Shown: piece after piece, positions 52,992-60,369 of the stretch | Numbering within the stretch: position 1 is the stretch's first letter | How the letters are laid out: every line of letters starts with the position of its first letter | From: Planobispora rosea | GTDB lineage: Bacteria > Actinomycetota > Actinomycetes > Streptosporangiales > Streptosporangiaceae | Assembly (NCBI RefSeq): GCF_014648175.1 | Contig: NZ_BMQP01000008.1 | Span: 62,001 to 126,000 of the forward strand | Direction: 5' to 3' | DNA length: 64,000 bases | Program-made: the position numbers and the translations under genes | The notes under the pieces: generated by a model | The model's database searches: none | What the model saw: only the letters and a program-made list of their open reading frames with translations | Told to the model about the DNA's origin: nothing

Positions 52992-53960
52992 ATGGATCGC
53001 ACCCGCCTTTACCGCAACGGCGTCCTGGTCAAGGAGAACTTTCCGATCGAGGATGTGTCGGAGTGCATCGGCGAGCCCGGTGCGGTCGTGTGGTTCGACA
53101 TCTGCTCGCCCACCGAAGCGGATCTGACGAAGATCGGCGAGGAGCTCAGCCTGCACGAGCTGGCGGTCGAGGACGCCCTGCACGACAACCAGCGTCCCAA
53201 GCTGGACAGCTACGACAGTCACCTGTTCATCACGGTCTACGCCGCCGAACTCGTGGACCGGAAGATCGAGCTCGTCGAGCTTTCGATCTTCGTGATGAAG
53301 AACGCGCTGGTCACGGTCCGGGAGAACGGTGACTTCGACATCGAGGCGGTGGTCCGGCGCTGGGACGCGAGCCCGGAGATGGCCAAGTACGGCGTGCCGT
53401 ACCTGCTGCACGGCCTGCTCGACCACATCGTGGACGGCTACTTCGAGGTGCTGCAGCCGCTGGACGACCGGGTCGAGGCGCTGGAGGACGAGCTCTTCAA
53501 CGGCCTCCCGGACGACCTGCGCCCCCGCCACCGCGAGACCTTCCAGCTGCGCAAGAACCTGGTCCGGTTCCGGCGGCTGGCGATGCCGATGCGTGACGTC
53601 GTCGGGAGCCTGCTCCGCCGGGGCGGAGAGGTGCTCGACCCCGCGCTGATCCCGTACTACCAGGACGTCCACGACCACACTCTGCGGGCCGCCGAGTGGA
53701 CCGACTCGCTCCGGGAGCTGCTGGGCAACATCCGCGAGGCCCATCAGAACCAGCAGGGGTTCAAGCTCAACCAGATCATGAAAAAGGTCACCAGCTGGGC
53801 CGCGATCATCGCGGTCCCCACCCTGATCACCGGCTTCTACGGGCAGAACGTGCCCTATCCCGGCTCCGGTGAGCCGATCGGCTTCTGGTCCTCGACGGTG
53901 CTGATCGTCGCCGGGAGCCTGATGTTGTACCGCATGTTCAAGAAGCGCGACTGGCTCTGA
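52992..53960 (+). CDS. CorA family transporter with GQN pore motif
   Basis: A 322-residue CorA-like channel: a cytoplasmic domain (LHELAVEDALHDNQRPKLDSYDSHLFITVYAAE), a long stalk helix, and two C-terminal membrane helices. The pore signature reads GFYGQNVPYPG, so Gly-Gln-Asn replaces the usual Gly-Met-Asn, and the following loop lacks the acidic MPEL element. The tail KKRDWL is typical. Members with altered GxN motifs can prefer Zn2+ or other ions, or export, so Mg2+ import should not be assumed. A canonical GMN CorA is encoded at 15161-16279. The ATG at MDRTRLYRNG is preferred over upstream frames. Confidence 0.9.
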   Translation: MDRTRLYRNGVLVKENFPIEDVSECIGEPGAVVWFDICSPTEADLTKIGEELSLHELAVEDALHDNQRPKLDSYDSHLFITVYAAELVDRKIELVELSIFVMKNALVTVRENGDFDIEAVVRRWDASPEMAKYGVPYLLHGLLDHIVDGYFEVLQPLDDRVEALEDELFNGLPDDLRPRHRETFQLRKNLVRFRRLAMPMRDVVGSLLRRGGEVLDPALIPYYQDVHDHTLRAAEWTDSLRELLGNIREAHQNQQGFKLNQIMKKVTSWAAIIAVPTLITGFYGQNVPYPGSGEPIGFWSSTVLIVAGSLMLYRMFKKRDWL

Positions 53961-53974
53961 ACGGGTCCGGCGGA

Positions 53975-53996
53975 TGATCGCCGTACGGTGATCATG
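53975..53996. terminator. Palindrome after the second corA gene
   Basis: ATGATC (53975-53980) and GATCAT (53991-53996) flank CCGTACGG, giving a nine-pair stem with one G-U and a GTAC loop, 14 bases after the stop. It can act as a terminator; the CCGTACGG core is a word repeated throughout the window. Confidence 0.5.
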
Positions 53997-54086
53997 GTGC
54001 GCCGGGCCGGTGTCAGGCGCGCGGAGACCGGGAATCAGTAAAATCTGGGTCGTCAGGCGGCTTCTCGACCCTCTGTGGAGGCACCG

Positions 54087-54818
54087 TTGAGCGCACGCGG
54101 GGTGGCCGCCGCCCTGCTGGGCGCCCTGGTGATGTTCTCCGTGGTGAGCCGGGAGGACACCGGGGCGGCGCTCCAGGGCGAGGCCCGGGTGAGAGCGGCC
54201 CCTCTCGACAACCCCTCGGGGACACGGCCGGGACTGGCCCCCGTGACCTCCGCCGGCGACAGGGCCGAGGCGGTCAGGCTGATCCGCAGGCTGGCGGTCG
54301 CCCCGATGGGCTCGAAAGCCGGTTACTCGCGGGCCCGGTTCGGCAGGAACTGGGCGGACACCGCGACCGGTGTGCCGTACGCCCGCAACGGCTGCCGTAC
54401 CCGCGACGACCTGCTCGCCAGGGACGGTGAGAAGGTGCGATACCGCAGCGGGTCGGACTGCGTGGTGGTCGCGATGGAGCTGCGCGACCCGTACACGGGC
54501 AGGACCATCCGCTGGAGCAGGAAGCGCGCGGACGAGGTGCAGGTCGACCACGTCATCCCGCTCTCCTACGAGTGGCGGATGGGCGCCCGGCGCTGGTCGG
54601 CGGCCAAACGGGCGCGGATCGCCAACGACCCGCTCAACCTGATGCCGGTGGAGGGAGACGTCAACGAGGCCAAGGGGGGGCTGGGCCCGGCCCGGTGGCT
54701 CCCGCCCCGCAGGAAGGTCCGCTGCGCCTACGCCGTACGGTTCGCCCAGGTCGCACTGAAGTACGACCTGCCGGTGACCCGCGCCGACAAGGCCGCCATG
54801 CTCGCCCAGTGCCGCTGA
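54087..54818 (+). CDS. Exported HNH nuclease (DUF1524-like)
   Basis: A 243-residue protein with an N-terminal hydrophobic signal (ARGVAAALLGALVMFSVVS). The C-terminal domain carries the nuclease core EVQVDHVIPLSYEWRMGARRW ... RIANDPLNLMPVEGDVNEAKGG, in which DH, the Asn of ANDPLNL and the N-x-x-K are the expected HNH residues of the DUF1524/GmrSD C-terminal family. Two disulphides are possible. It is likely a secreted DNase. The start is TTG at 54087, five bases after GGAGG; a GTG at 54075 is the alternative. Confidence 0.85.
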   Translation: MSARGVAAALLGALVMFSVVSREDTGAALQGEARVRAAPLDNPSGTRPGLAPVTSAGDRAEAVRLIRRLAVAPMGSKAGYSRARFGRNWADTATGVPYARNGCRTRDDLLARDGEKVRYRSGSDCVVVAMELRDPYTGRTIRWSRKRADEVQVDHVIPLSYEWRMGARRWSAAKRARIANDPLNLMPVEGDVNEAKGGLGPARWLPPRRKVRCAYAVRFAQVALKYDLPVTRADKAAMLAQCR

Positions 54819-54896
54819 CGGGCCGGTGTCCGGCGACCGGCGCGGGTCTTCTATCCTTCCAAGTCGACCCATGATCTGGCAGGCGAAGGAACTCCC

Positions 54897-56195
54897 GTGA
54901 CCTCTTCGGCCCCGTCCACCTCCCCGACCCTCAGCACCGCCGAGCTGATCGCCCTGCGTGACAGCGCGCGAAGCGACTACGCCAAGCTGGTCGAGCGCGG
55001 CCTCTCCCTCGACCTCACGCGCGGCAAGCCCTCGCCGGACCAGCTCGACCTCGCCGCCGAGATGCTGACACTGCCCGCCGGGGGCCACCGCGCGGCCGAC
55101 GGGACCGACACCCGCAACTACGGCGGCCTGCACGGCCTCACCGAGCTCCGTGAGATCTTCAGCGGCCTGCTCCAGGTGCCCACGGCGCAGCTGATCGCGG
55201 GCGGGAACTCCAGCCTCACGCTGATGCACGACTCCGTCGTCCACGCGATGCTCAGCCCCCTGCCGGGAGCCGGGCGCCGCTGGGCCGACGAGGAGCGGAT
55301 CGCCTTCCTGTGCCCGGTCCCCGGCTACGACCGGCACTTCGCCCTGTGCGAGCGGTTCGGGATCGAGCTCATCCCGGTGCCGATGACCGCCCAGGGACCC
55401 GACATGGACGTCGTGGAGCGACTGGCCGGTGAGGACGCCCAGATCAAGGGCATCTGGTGCGTGCCGAAGTACAGCAACCCGGACGGCGTCTGCTACAGCG
55501 ACGAGACCGTGCGCCGCCTGGCGGGGATGCGGGCCGCCGCCCCGGACTTCCGGATCTTCTGGGACAACGCGTACGCCGTCCACCACCTGACCGACACCCC
55601 CGTGGAGATCGCCGACCTGCTGGCGCTGTGCGCCGAGAGCGGAAACCCCGACCGGCCCTTCATCTACGGCTCCACCTCGAAGATCACCTTCGCCGGCGCC
55701 GGCGTCGCCTTCTTCGGCTCGTCCCCGGCCAACGTGTCCTGGCTCCTCGGGCACCTGGCCAAGAGCACGATCGGCCCCGACAAGATCAACCACCTCCGCC
55801 ACGTGGAGTTCCTCCGCGACGAGGCCGGGGTCCTGGAGCACATGCGCCGCCACCGGGAGCTGCTCCGGCCGAAGTTCGACGCGGTGGAGACGATCCTCGC
55901 CAAGGAACTGGGCGGCACGGGCCTGGCCTCCTGGTCCACCCCGCAGGGCGGTTACTTCGTCAGCCTCGACGTGCTGGAGGGGTGCGCCCGGGAGGTGGTG
56001 CGCCGCGCTGCGGAGGCCGGCATCGCCCTGACCCCCGCCGGGGCCACCCACCCCTACGGTGACGACCCCCGCGACAGCACCATCCGCATCGCGCCGAGCT
56101 ACCCGGGCCTGGAGGAGCTGGAGGCGGCCATCACCGGCCTGACCGTCTGCGTGCGCCTGGTCGCCACCGAGAAGCTGCTGGAGAGCGCCCGATAG
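54897..56195 (+). CDS. PLP-dependent class I aminotransferase (aspartate aminotransferase-like)
   Basis: A 432-residue fold-type I enzyme of the group described as Aminotran_MocR-like aspartate aminotransferases: GGNSSLTLMHDSVVHAML binds the PLP phosphate, CPVPGYDRHFALCERFGI stacks on the ring, IWCVPKYSNPDGVCYSD is the NPxG element, FWDNAYAVHHL has the Asp and Tyr, and the PLP Lys is in YGSTSKITFAGAGVAFFG. The length is normal. It would interconvert aspartate and 2-oxoglutarate or related pairs. The GTG has AAGGAA upstream. It is monocistronic. Confidence 0.9.
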   Translation: MTSSAPSTSPTLSTAELIALRDSARSDYAKLVERGLSLDLTRGKPSPDQLDLAAEMLTLPAGGHRAADGTDTRNYGGLHGLTELREIFSGLLQVPTAQLIAGGNSSLTLMHDSVVHAMLSPLPGAGRRWADEERIAFLCPVPGYDRHFALCERFGIELIPVPMTAQGPDMDVVERLAGEDAQIKGIWCVPKYSNPDGVCYSDETVRRLAGMRAAAPDFRIFWDNAYAVHHLTDTPVEIADLLALCAESGNPDRPFIYGSTSKITFAGAGVAFFGSSPANVSWLLGHLAKSTIGPDKINHLRHVEFLRDEAGVLEHMRRHRELLRPKFDAVETILAKELGGTGLASWSTPQGGYFVSLDVLEGCAREVVRRAAEAGIALTPAGATHPYGDDPRDSTIRIAPSYPGLEELEAAITGLTVCVRLVATEKLLESAR

Positions 56196-56278
56196 CCGCC
56201 CGGACGCCGCCCGTACGCGACCGGCGCGGAGGAGCACGTGCGACCGCCAAGTGCGTACCGGGCCGGAAGGGCCGCGGA

Positions 56279-56305
56279 TGTCACACGATCGCGGGCTGTC
56301 TCGTC
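56279..56305 (+). promoter_or_regulatory. ECF41-type autoregulatory promoter
   Basis: TGTCACA (56279-56285) and CGTC (56302-56305) are separated by exactly 16 bases. This matches the target promoter reported for ECF41 sigma factors (TGTCACA-N16-CGTC, recalled from work on Bacillus licheniformis and Rhodobacter). The predicted start of transcription leaves a leader of about 30 bases before the sigma gene ATG at 56344, which argues against the longer reading frames that would overlap the promoter. Confidence 0.8.
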
Positions 56306-56343
56306 CTCGTTCCGTGAACGCCCATAGCGTGGATGATCGTCAC

Positions 56344-57207
56344 ATGGACGACGAGGAGCTCGCGGCCGAGTTCGTCGCGATCCGGCCCCGGCTGGTGGGG
56401 GTGGCCTACGGGCTGCTCGGTACCGTGGACGAGGCCGACGACGTGGTGCAGGACGCGTGGCTGCGCCTGGTCAGGGCCGACCGCGCGCAGATCGACGACG
56501 TCACCGGGTGGCTGGTGGTCACGGTCTCCCGGCTGGCCCTGGACGTGCTCCGCTCGGCGCGCGTGCGCCGGGAGGAGTACGTGGGGCCGTGGCTGCCCGA
56601 GCCCGTCGTGACGGACGGGGACCCGGCCGACCGGGTGACGATGGCGGAGTCCATGAGCATGGCCATGCTGGTCGTGCTGGAGTCGCTCAGCCCGGCCGAG
56701 CGCACCGCGTTCGTCCTGCACGACGTGTTCGGCCTCTCGTTCGCCGAGGTGGGCCAGGCGGTGGGGCGCACCCCCGCGGCCTGCCGGCAGCTCGCGGCCC
56801 GTGCCAGGAAGCACATCTCGGCACGGGCCCCCCGGTTCGACGTGGACGCGGCCGAACACCGCAAGGTGGTGGACGCCTTCGTCGAGGCGACGGGCGGCCG
56901 GAGCATGGACGCCCTGCTGGCGCTGCTCGATCCGGACGTGGTGCTGATCAGCGACGGCGGTGGAACCGTGAGGGCGGCGCGGAGGCCGATCCTCGGCGCG
57001 GAGAAGGTGGCCCGGTTCCTGATCGGGGTGTCCGAGCGGTTCGGCACCGGCACGAGGCAGCGGCAGTCGACGGTCAACGGCCGGCCGGGACTGCTCCGCT
57101 TCCGCGGGGACGAGCTGATCGGCGTCACGGGGCTGACCGTGGCGGGCGGGCGGATCACAGAGATCGACATCGTGCTGAACCCGGAGAAGCTGAGGAGAGT
57201 CAGATGA
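56344..57207 (+). CDS. ECF41-family RNA polymerase sigma factor
   Basis: A 287-residue sigma factor. Region 2 (FVAIRPRLVGVAYGLLGTVDEADDVVQDAWLRL) and region 4 (LSPAERTAFVLHDVFGLSFAEVGQAVGRTPAACRQLAARARKH) are followed by a SnoaL-like C-terminal domain. The three marks of ECF41 are present: WLPEP in the linker, DGGG in the extension (LISDGGGTVRA) and NPEKL close to the C-terminus. The extension is known to modulate sigma activity in place of an anti-sigma factor. It is co-translated with the decarboxylase gene downstream through an ATGA overlap, the typical ECF41 context. Confidence 0.93.
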   Translation: MDDEELAAEFVAIRPRLVGVAYGLLGTVDEADDVVQDAWLRLVRADRAQIDDVTGWLVVTVSRLALDVLRSARVRREEYVGPWLPEPVVTDGDPADRVTMAESMSMAMLVVLESLSPAERTAFVLHDVFGLSFAEVGQAVGRTPAACRQLAARARKHISARAPRFDVDAAEHRKVVDAFVEATGGRSMDALLALLDPDVVLISDGGGTVRAARRPILGAEKVARFLIGVSERFGTGTRQRQSTVNGRPGLLRFRGDELIGVTGLTVAGGRITEIDIVLNPEKLRRVR

Positions 57208-57662
57208 AGCAGCGGATGAACGTCGCGGAGCTCGCCCCGGAGGCGTACAGGGCCATGCTGGGCCTGGAGCGATTTCTGAACGGGAGCAGCCTGCCGCACA
57301 GCACCCTGGAGCTGGTCAAGCTGCGCGCCAGCCAGATCAACGGCTGCGGTTTCTGCGTGGACATGCACTCCCACGACATGAAGAAGGCCGGGGAGAGCGA
57401 CGAGCGGATCTTCGCGGTCGCGGCCTGGCGGGAGGCGCCGTACTTCACCGACGCGGAGCGGGCCGCGCTGGCCCTGACCGAGGAGGCCACCCGCCTGGCC
57501 GACCGGGGCGAGGCCGTGCCCGACCCGGTGTGGGAGGAGGCGGCCCGGCACTACGACGAGGAGACGCTGGCCGCGCTGGTGGTGGCGATCGCCACGATCA
57601 ACGCGTGGAACCGGATCGGCGTGACCACCCGCCTGGTCGCGGGCTCGCACCGCCGGTCCTGA
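57204..57662 (+). CDS. Carboxymuconolactone decarboxylase/AhpD family protein
   Basis: A 152-residue all-helical protein of the CMD/AhpD family, with the redox motif NGCGFCVDMHSHDMKKAG (C-x2-C plus the following His) typical of alkylhydroperoxidase-like members. The LELVKLRASQ helix and TEEATRLAD helix are standard. It probably acts as a thiol-dependent peroxidase or disulphide reductase in the response governed by the ECF41 factor. The ATG lies in the ECF41 stop, with GAGGAG upstream. Confidence 0.94.
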   Translation: MKQRMNVAELAPEAYRAMLGLERFLNGSSLPHSTLELVKLRASQINGCGFCVDMHSHDMKKAGESDERIFAVAAWREAPYFTDAERAALALTEEATRLADRGEAVPDPVWEEAARHYDEETLAALVVAIATINAWNRIGVTTRLVAGSHRRS

Positions 57663-57741
57663 GCGGTGGCGGGCTCGCGTCGCCGGCCTGGGCGGTCGCG
57701 GGTCCGCGCCACCGGGCTTGAGCCGTACGGTCGTGACGGAT

Positions 57742-57781
57742 CCGGGCCCGCACCGGGTTGCGGCACCCGGTGCGGGCCCGG
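57742..57781. terminator. 17-bp perfect stem terminator
   Basis: The arms 57742-57758 and 57765-57781 are exactly complementary (outer part CCGGGCCCGC, inner part ACCGGGT/ACCCGGT) with a six-base loop. It stands between the ECF41 operon and the convergent DUF2795 gene and should work in both directions. Confidence 0.85.
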
Positions 57782-57814
57782 GTCTCTCCCGGGCCGGGTC
57801 GTGTCCGGCACTCC

Positions 57815-58114
57815 CTAGCGGGGTTCCCGCAGGTGTTCGGTGATCCGGCCACGGCTCCCGATGGCGTCGGCCGTGACCTTGGTGTCCCGCTCCCCGGGGG
57901 TGATGTCCTCACCCTCGTCGGGAGAGCGCGGGATCGACCGCAGGATCTCGTCGAGGTTGTCATACGTCCCCAGCGGCAGGGCGGCCAGGACGCGGAGGAC
58001 CGCCGCCTCCGCGCCGGCGTTGGTCGCCTGCTGGATCACTTCCTGCTTGTCGGCCGGGTAGTCCAGGCTCAGCAGGGCCTGCCGGACGAGACCGGGATCA
58101 GTGGTCCGCGTCAT
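57815..58114 (-). CDS. DUF2795 domain-containing protein
   Basis: A 99-residue protein matching DUF2795 (LLSLDYPADKQEVIQQATNAGAEAAVLRVLAALPLGTYDNLDEILRSIP). The function is unknown; the family is common in actinomycete stress-related clusters. GGAGGAGAG precedes the ATG. Its start is one base after the stop of the upstream small basic protein gene, so both are one operon. Confidence 0.88.
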   Translation of the reverse strand: MTRTTDPGLVRQALLSLDYPADKQEVIQQATNAGAEAAVLRVLAALPLGTYDNLDEILRSIPRSPDEGEDITPGERDTKVTADAIGSRGRITEHLREPR

Positions 58115-58115
58115 G

Positions 58116-58325
58116 TCACTCTCCTCCCTGCCGGCCCCGGGAGGGCCGCTCGGCCTTGGGCCCGTCGGCGCGGGCCGTGGCCTTCCTGGGGCGCTTGTCC
58201 GGATCGGACTGCATGCTCTTGTTGACGCGTTCCTTCAGTTCGTCTTCGCTCAGCCCCTGTTTCTCCAGCCGTTGGCGGAGTCTGGCACGTTCCTTGTCAT
58301 AGGAGTGACTACCGGGACGAGGCAT
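58116..58325 (-). CDS. Small basic hydrophilic protein
   Basis: A 69-residue highly charged protein (DKERARLRQRLEKQGLSEDELKERVNKSMQSD then a Lys/Arg-rich disordered tail). The central helix-turn-helix-like LSEDELKERV segment is recurrent in small actinobacterial proteins of unknown function. GGAAGTG lies upstream of the ATG. It is the first gene of the operon with DUF2795. Confidence 0.65.
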   Translation of the reverse strand: MPRPGSHSYDKERARLRQRLEKQGLSEDELKERVNKSMQSDPDKRPRKATARADGPKAERPSRGRQGGE

Positions 58326-58554
58326 GAGACATCACTTCCTTTCCCCCCTCCTTCCGTGCGTTACCCGGCTCACCAGGGACCACACCTGACCCGGGGAGCG
58401 GGGAGGACGCAGGCCGTACGGCTCCGCGCTCCGAGTGGTCCTCTCCGGCGGGCGGGGCGGGCCTGCGGCCGCGGAGGGGCGGGGGCACGGGTCCGCGCGT
58501 GGAGCCGTGCCCCGGGATGGCGAGCCTTTCCCGCCGTCCTGTCTGTCTCCGTCG

Positions 58555-58574
58555 GGAACGGCACGTGCCGTTCC
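58555..58574. promoter_or_regulatory. 20-bp perfect palindrome, orphan TetR operator
   Basis: GGAACGGCAC (58555-58564) is followed directly by GTGCCGTTCC (58565-58574). It lies 14 bases before the start of a decayed TetR gene, next to a TAAGGT hexamer (58577-58582) that could be its -10 box. Size and place are those of a TetR autoregulatory operator that has outlived its regulator. Confidence 0.65.
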
Positions 58575-58588
58575 GGTAAGGTGGCGGC

Positions 58589-58832
58589 ATGACATCCCAG
58601 GGCCCGACCGGAGCCGCCGATCGCACGAAGGTGATCATGCGTGCCACGCTCGGCCTGGCGCAGGAGGTCGGCTAGACGAAGCTCAGCATCGAGGCGGTCG
58701 CGGCCCGCGCCGGCGTCGGCGTCGGCAAGCACACGATACTTCAGACTGCTGATCACACAGGAGCCGCTGACGCACGACTACGTCGACCGCGTGCTCGAAG
58801 CACTCTTCGCCGGGATGAGGCCCCGGTCGTGA
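58589..58832 (+). pseudogene. Decayed TetR family regulator
   Basis: The frame from ATG 58589 reads ATLGLAQEVG, hits TAG at 58673-58675, then continues TKLSIEAVAARAGVGVGKHTI, plainly a TetR helix-turn-helix with an in-frame VG insertion. The central ligand-binding part is gone, and in another frame the gene ends RYFRLLITQEPLTHDYVDRVLEALFAGMRPRS, a TetR C-terminal helix. One nonsense mutation, one large deletion and a frameshift make it inactive. Confidence 0.85.
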
Positions 58833-58848
58833 GAGGGGGAGGACGCCG

Positions 58849-60048
58849 ATGAGCGCGCGACCGTACGGACCCCGGCCGGTCTGGCGCGACGTGCGCCGTT
58901 ATCTCAACGGGCACCGTCACGACCTCGCGCGGGCCGCCGACCGGCTCTATCCGGACCTGCCGAGGGTCGGCTCGACACACCTGCTCACCAGGGCGGAGTG
59001 GACGCTCGACCGCCCCCTCCCGCTCGACCGGCTCGTCCTGCGATGGACCGACCGCTCCCCCGCACCGGCGGTGACCGGCCGCGAGGCGGAGGCCGGATCC
59101 GCGCTCCCGCCGGGCACGCCGTCCTACGCCCAGGCCATGGAGGCTCTCGACAGGCCTGGGATGTTCGAGAACCGCACGTGCTACCGGTTGCTCGACGTGG
59201 CCTGGCCGGAACTGGGCTTCACCCGCGGCCGCTACTTCGACGGGGTCGACGTCGGCGAGGCGGTGGCCCACGAGTTCGCGGCATCCCGCCTCCCCGGGAC
59301 GGCGGGACCTCCCGGGGAGGCGGGACCTTCCGAGGAGGCGGAACTTTCCGAGCTTTCCGGGGAGGCGGGGCTTCCCGGAACGGCGGGGCTGCCCTTCCGC
59401 CGGCTCGCCGGCGACCCCACCGACCTGCGCTCCCGGACGGCGCTCCCGGCGGTCTCCATGCTGACGCTCCGGCATGACGGCCGTACCGGGGCGATGACGT
59501 TCGTGCTCCACTGGCGCGACCCCGCCCGGGTCGCGCACGGAGGCGGGCTCTACCAGGTCATGCCGGTGGGGGTGTTCCAGCCCGCCGAGGAGACTCCGCA
59601 CGCCGAGGCCGCCGACTTCGACCTGTGGAAATGCACGGTGCGCGAGTACGCCGAGGAGTTCCTCCGGCGGCCCGAGGTGTACGGCGACGCCTTCGACTAC
59701 GAGACCTGGCCCCTCTACCGGGAGCTGGCCGACGCCCGCGAGAGCGGCCGGCTCCACTCCTCCGTCCTCGGCATCGGGGTGGACCCCCTCACCTTCGCCA
59801 CGGACATCCTCGCGGTGACCGTGATCGAGGCGGACGTCTTCGACGCGGTCTTCGGTGACATCACCGCCTCGAACGAGGAGGGACGGGTCGTCGGGGCACG
59901 GGGAATCCCGTTCGACGCCGACACGGTGAGCCGGTACGTCCACCACGAGCCCATGCAGGCGGCCGGCGCAGCCGTCCTCCAACTGGCCTGGAAGCACCGC
60001 CACGACCTCATCTCCTCGCCGTTCTGCGGTCGTGAACAGGTCACATGA
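58849..60048 (+). CDS. Uncharacterised protein with Nudix-like C-terminal region
   Basis: A 399-residue soluble protein. The N-terminal 140 residues (RRYLNGHRHDLARAADRLYPDLPRVGSTHLLTRAEW) describe an unknown fold. The C-terminal 200 residues (HWRDPARVAHGGGLYQVMPVGVFQPAEE ... FGDITASNEEGRVVGARGIPFD) resemble the Nudix-type domain found attached to some actinobacterial XRE regulators, but the Nudix box glutamates are not evident. An insertion at about residues 148-182 (GTAGPPGEAGPSEEAELSE) is coded by imperfect 18-bp repeats. GGGGGAGG precedes the ATG. The function is not assigned. Confidence 0.65.
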   Translation: MSARPYGPRPVWRDVRRYLNGHRHDLARAADRLYPDLPRVGSTHLLTRAEWTLDRPLPLDRLVLRWTDRSPAPAVTGREAEAGSALPPGTPSYAQAMEALDRPGMFENRTCYRLLDVAWPELGFTRGRYFDGVDVGEAVAHEFAASRLPGTAGPPGEAGPSEEAELSELSGEAGLPGTAGLPFRRLAGDPTDLRSRTALPAVSMLTLRHDGRTGAMTFVLHWRDPARVAHGGGLYQVMPVGVFQPAEETPHAEAADFDLWKCTVREYAEEFLRRPEVYGDAFDYETWPLYRELADARESGRLHSSVLGIGVDPLTFATDILAVTVIEADVFDAVFGDITASNEEGRVVGARGIPFDADTVSRYVHHEPMQAAGAAVLQLAWKHRHDLISSPFCGREQVT

Positions 60049-60112
60049 CACCGGTTTCCCGGCAGCGGCGGCTGAAAGTAAGGACGGCGCGACGATCACC
60101 AGGCGCATGTTC

Positions 60113-60209
60113 AAGATCAAGCGAGCGCCGGACCTGCTGGGCGAACATCGTCACGACCGTGTCCATGCCGCTGGCCATCCGGCTGTACGAGAGGGCCGTC
60201 AGCCAGTGA
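60113..60209 (+). pseudogene. 3' remnant of an unidentified gene with its terminator
   Basis: A short open stretch ends in ANIVTTVSMPLAIRLYERAVSQ and a TGA at 60207-60209. The sequence reads like the true C-terminus of a protein, has no start or body, and is followed within five bases by two strong hairpins. I do not recognise the parent family. The rest of the 321-bp gap (60049-60369) holds no gene. Confidence 0.35.
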
Positions 60210-60213
60210 ACAC

Positions 60214-60270
60214 GCCGGGCGGCCGGTACCACCGCCCGGCACCGGCATCCTCCGAACGGAGGATGCCGGT
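60214..60270 (+). terminator. Double hairpin terminator
   Basis: GCCGGGCGG (60214-60222) pairs with CCGCCCGGC (60232-60240), and ACCGGCATCCTCC (60241-60253) pairs exactly with GGAGGATGCCGGT (60258-60270) around GAAC. Both stems are perfect and adjacent. Confidence 0.8.
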
Positions 60271-60369
60271 CGTCGTCCGTCCGCGGGCGAGACGCGCCCT
60301 GTCGCGCGATTCGGTGACCGGCCCCTCCCTCGCACACTCGGTGGGAACCCATCGAGCCGAGGAGGAAAG

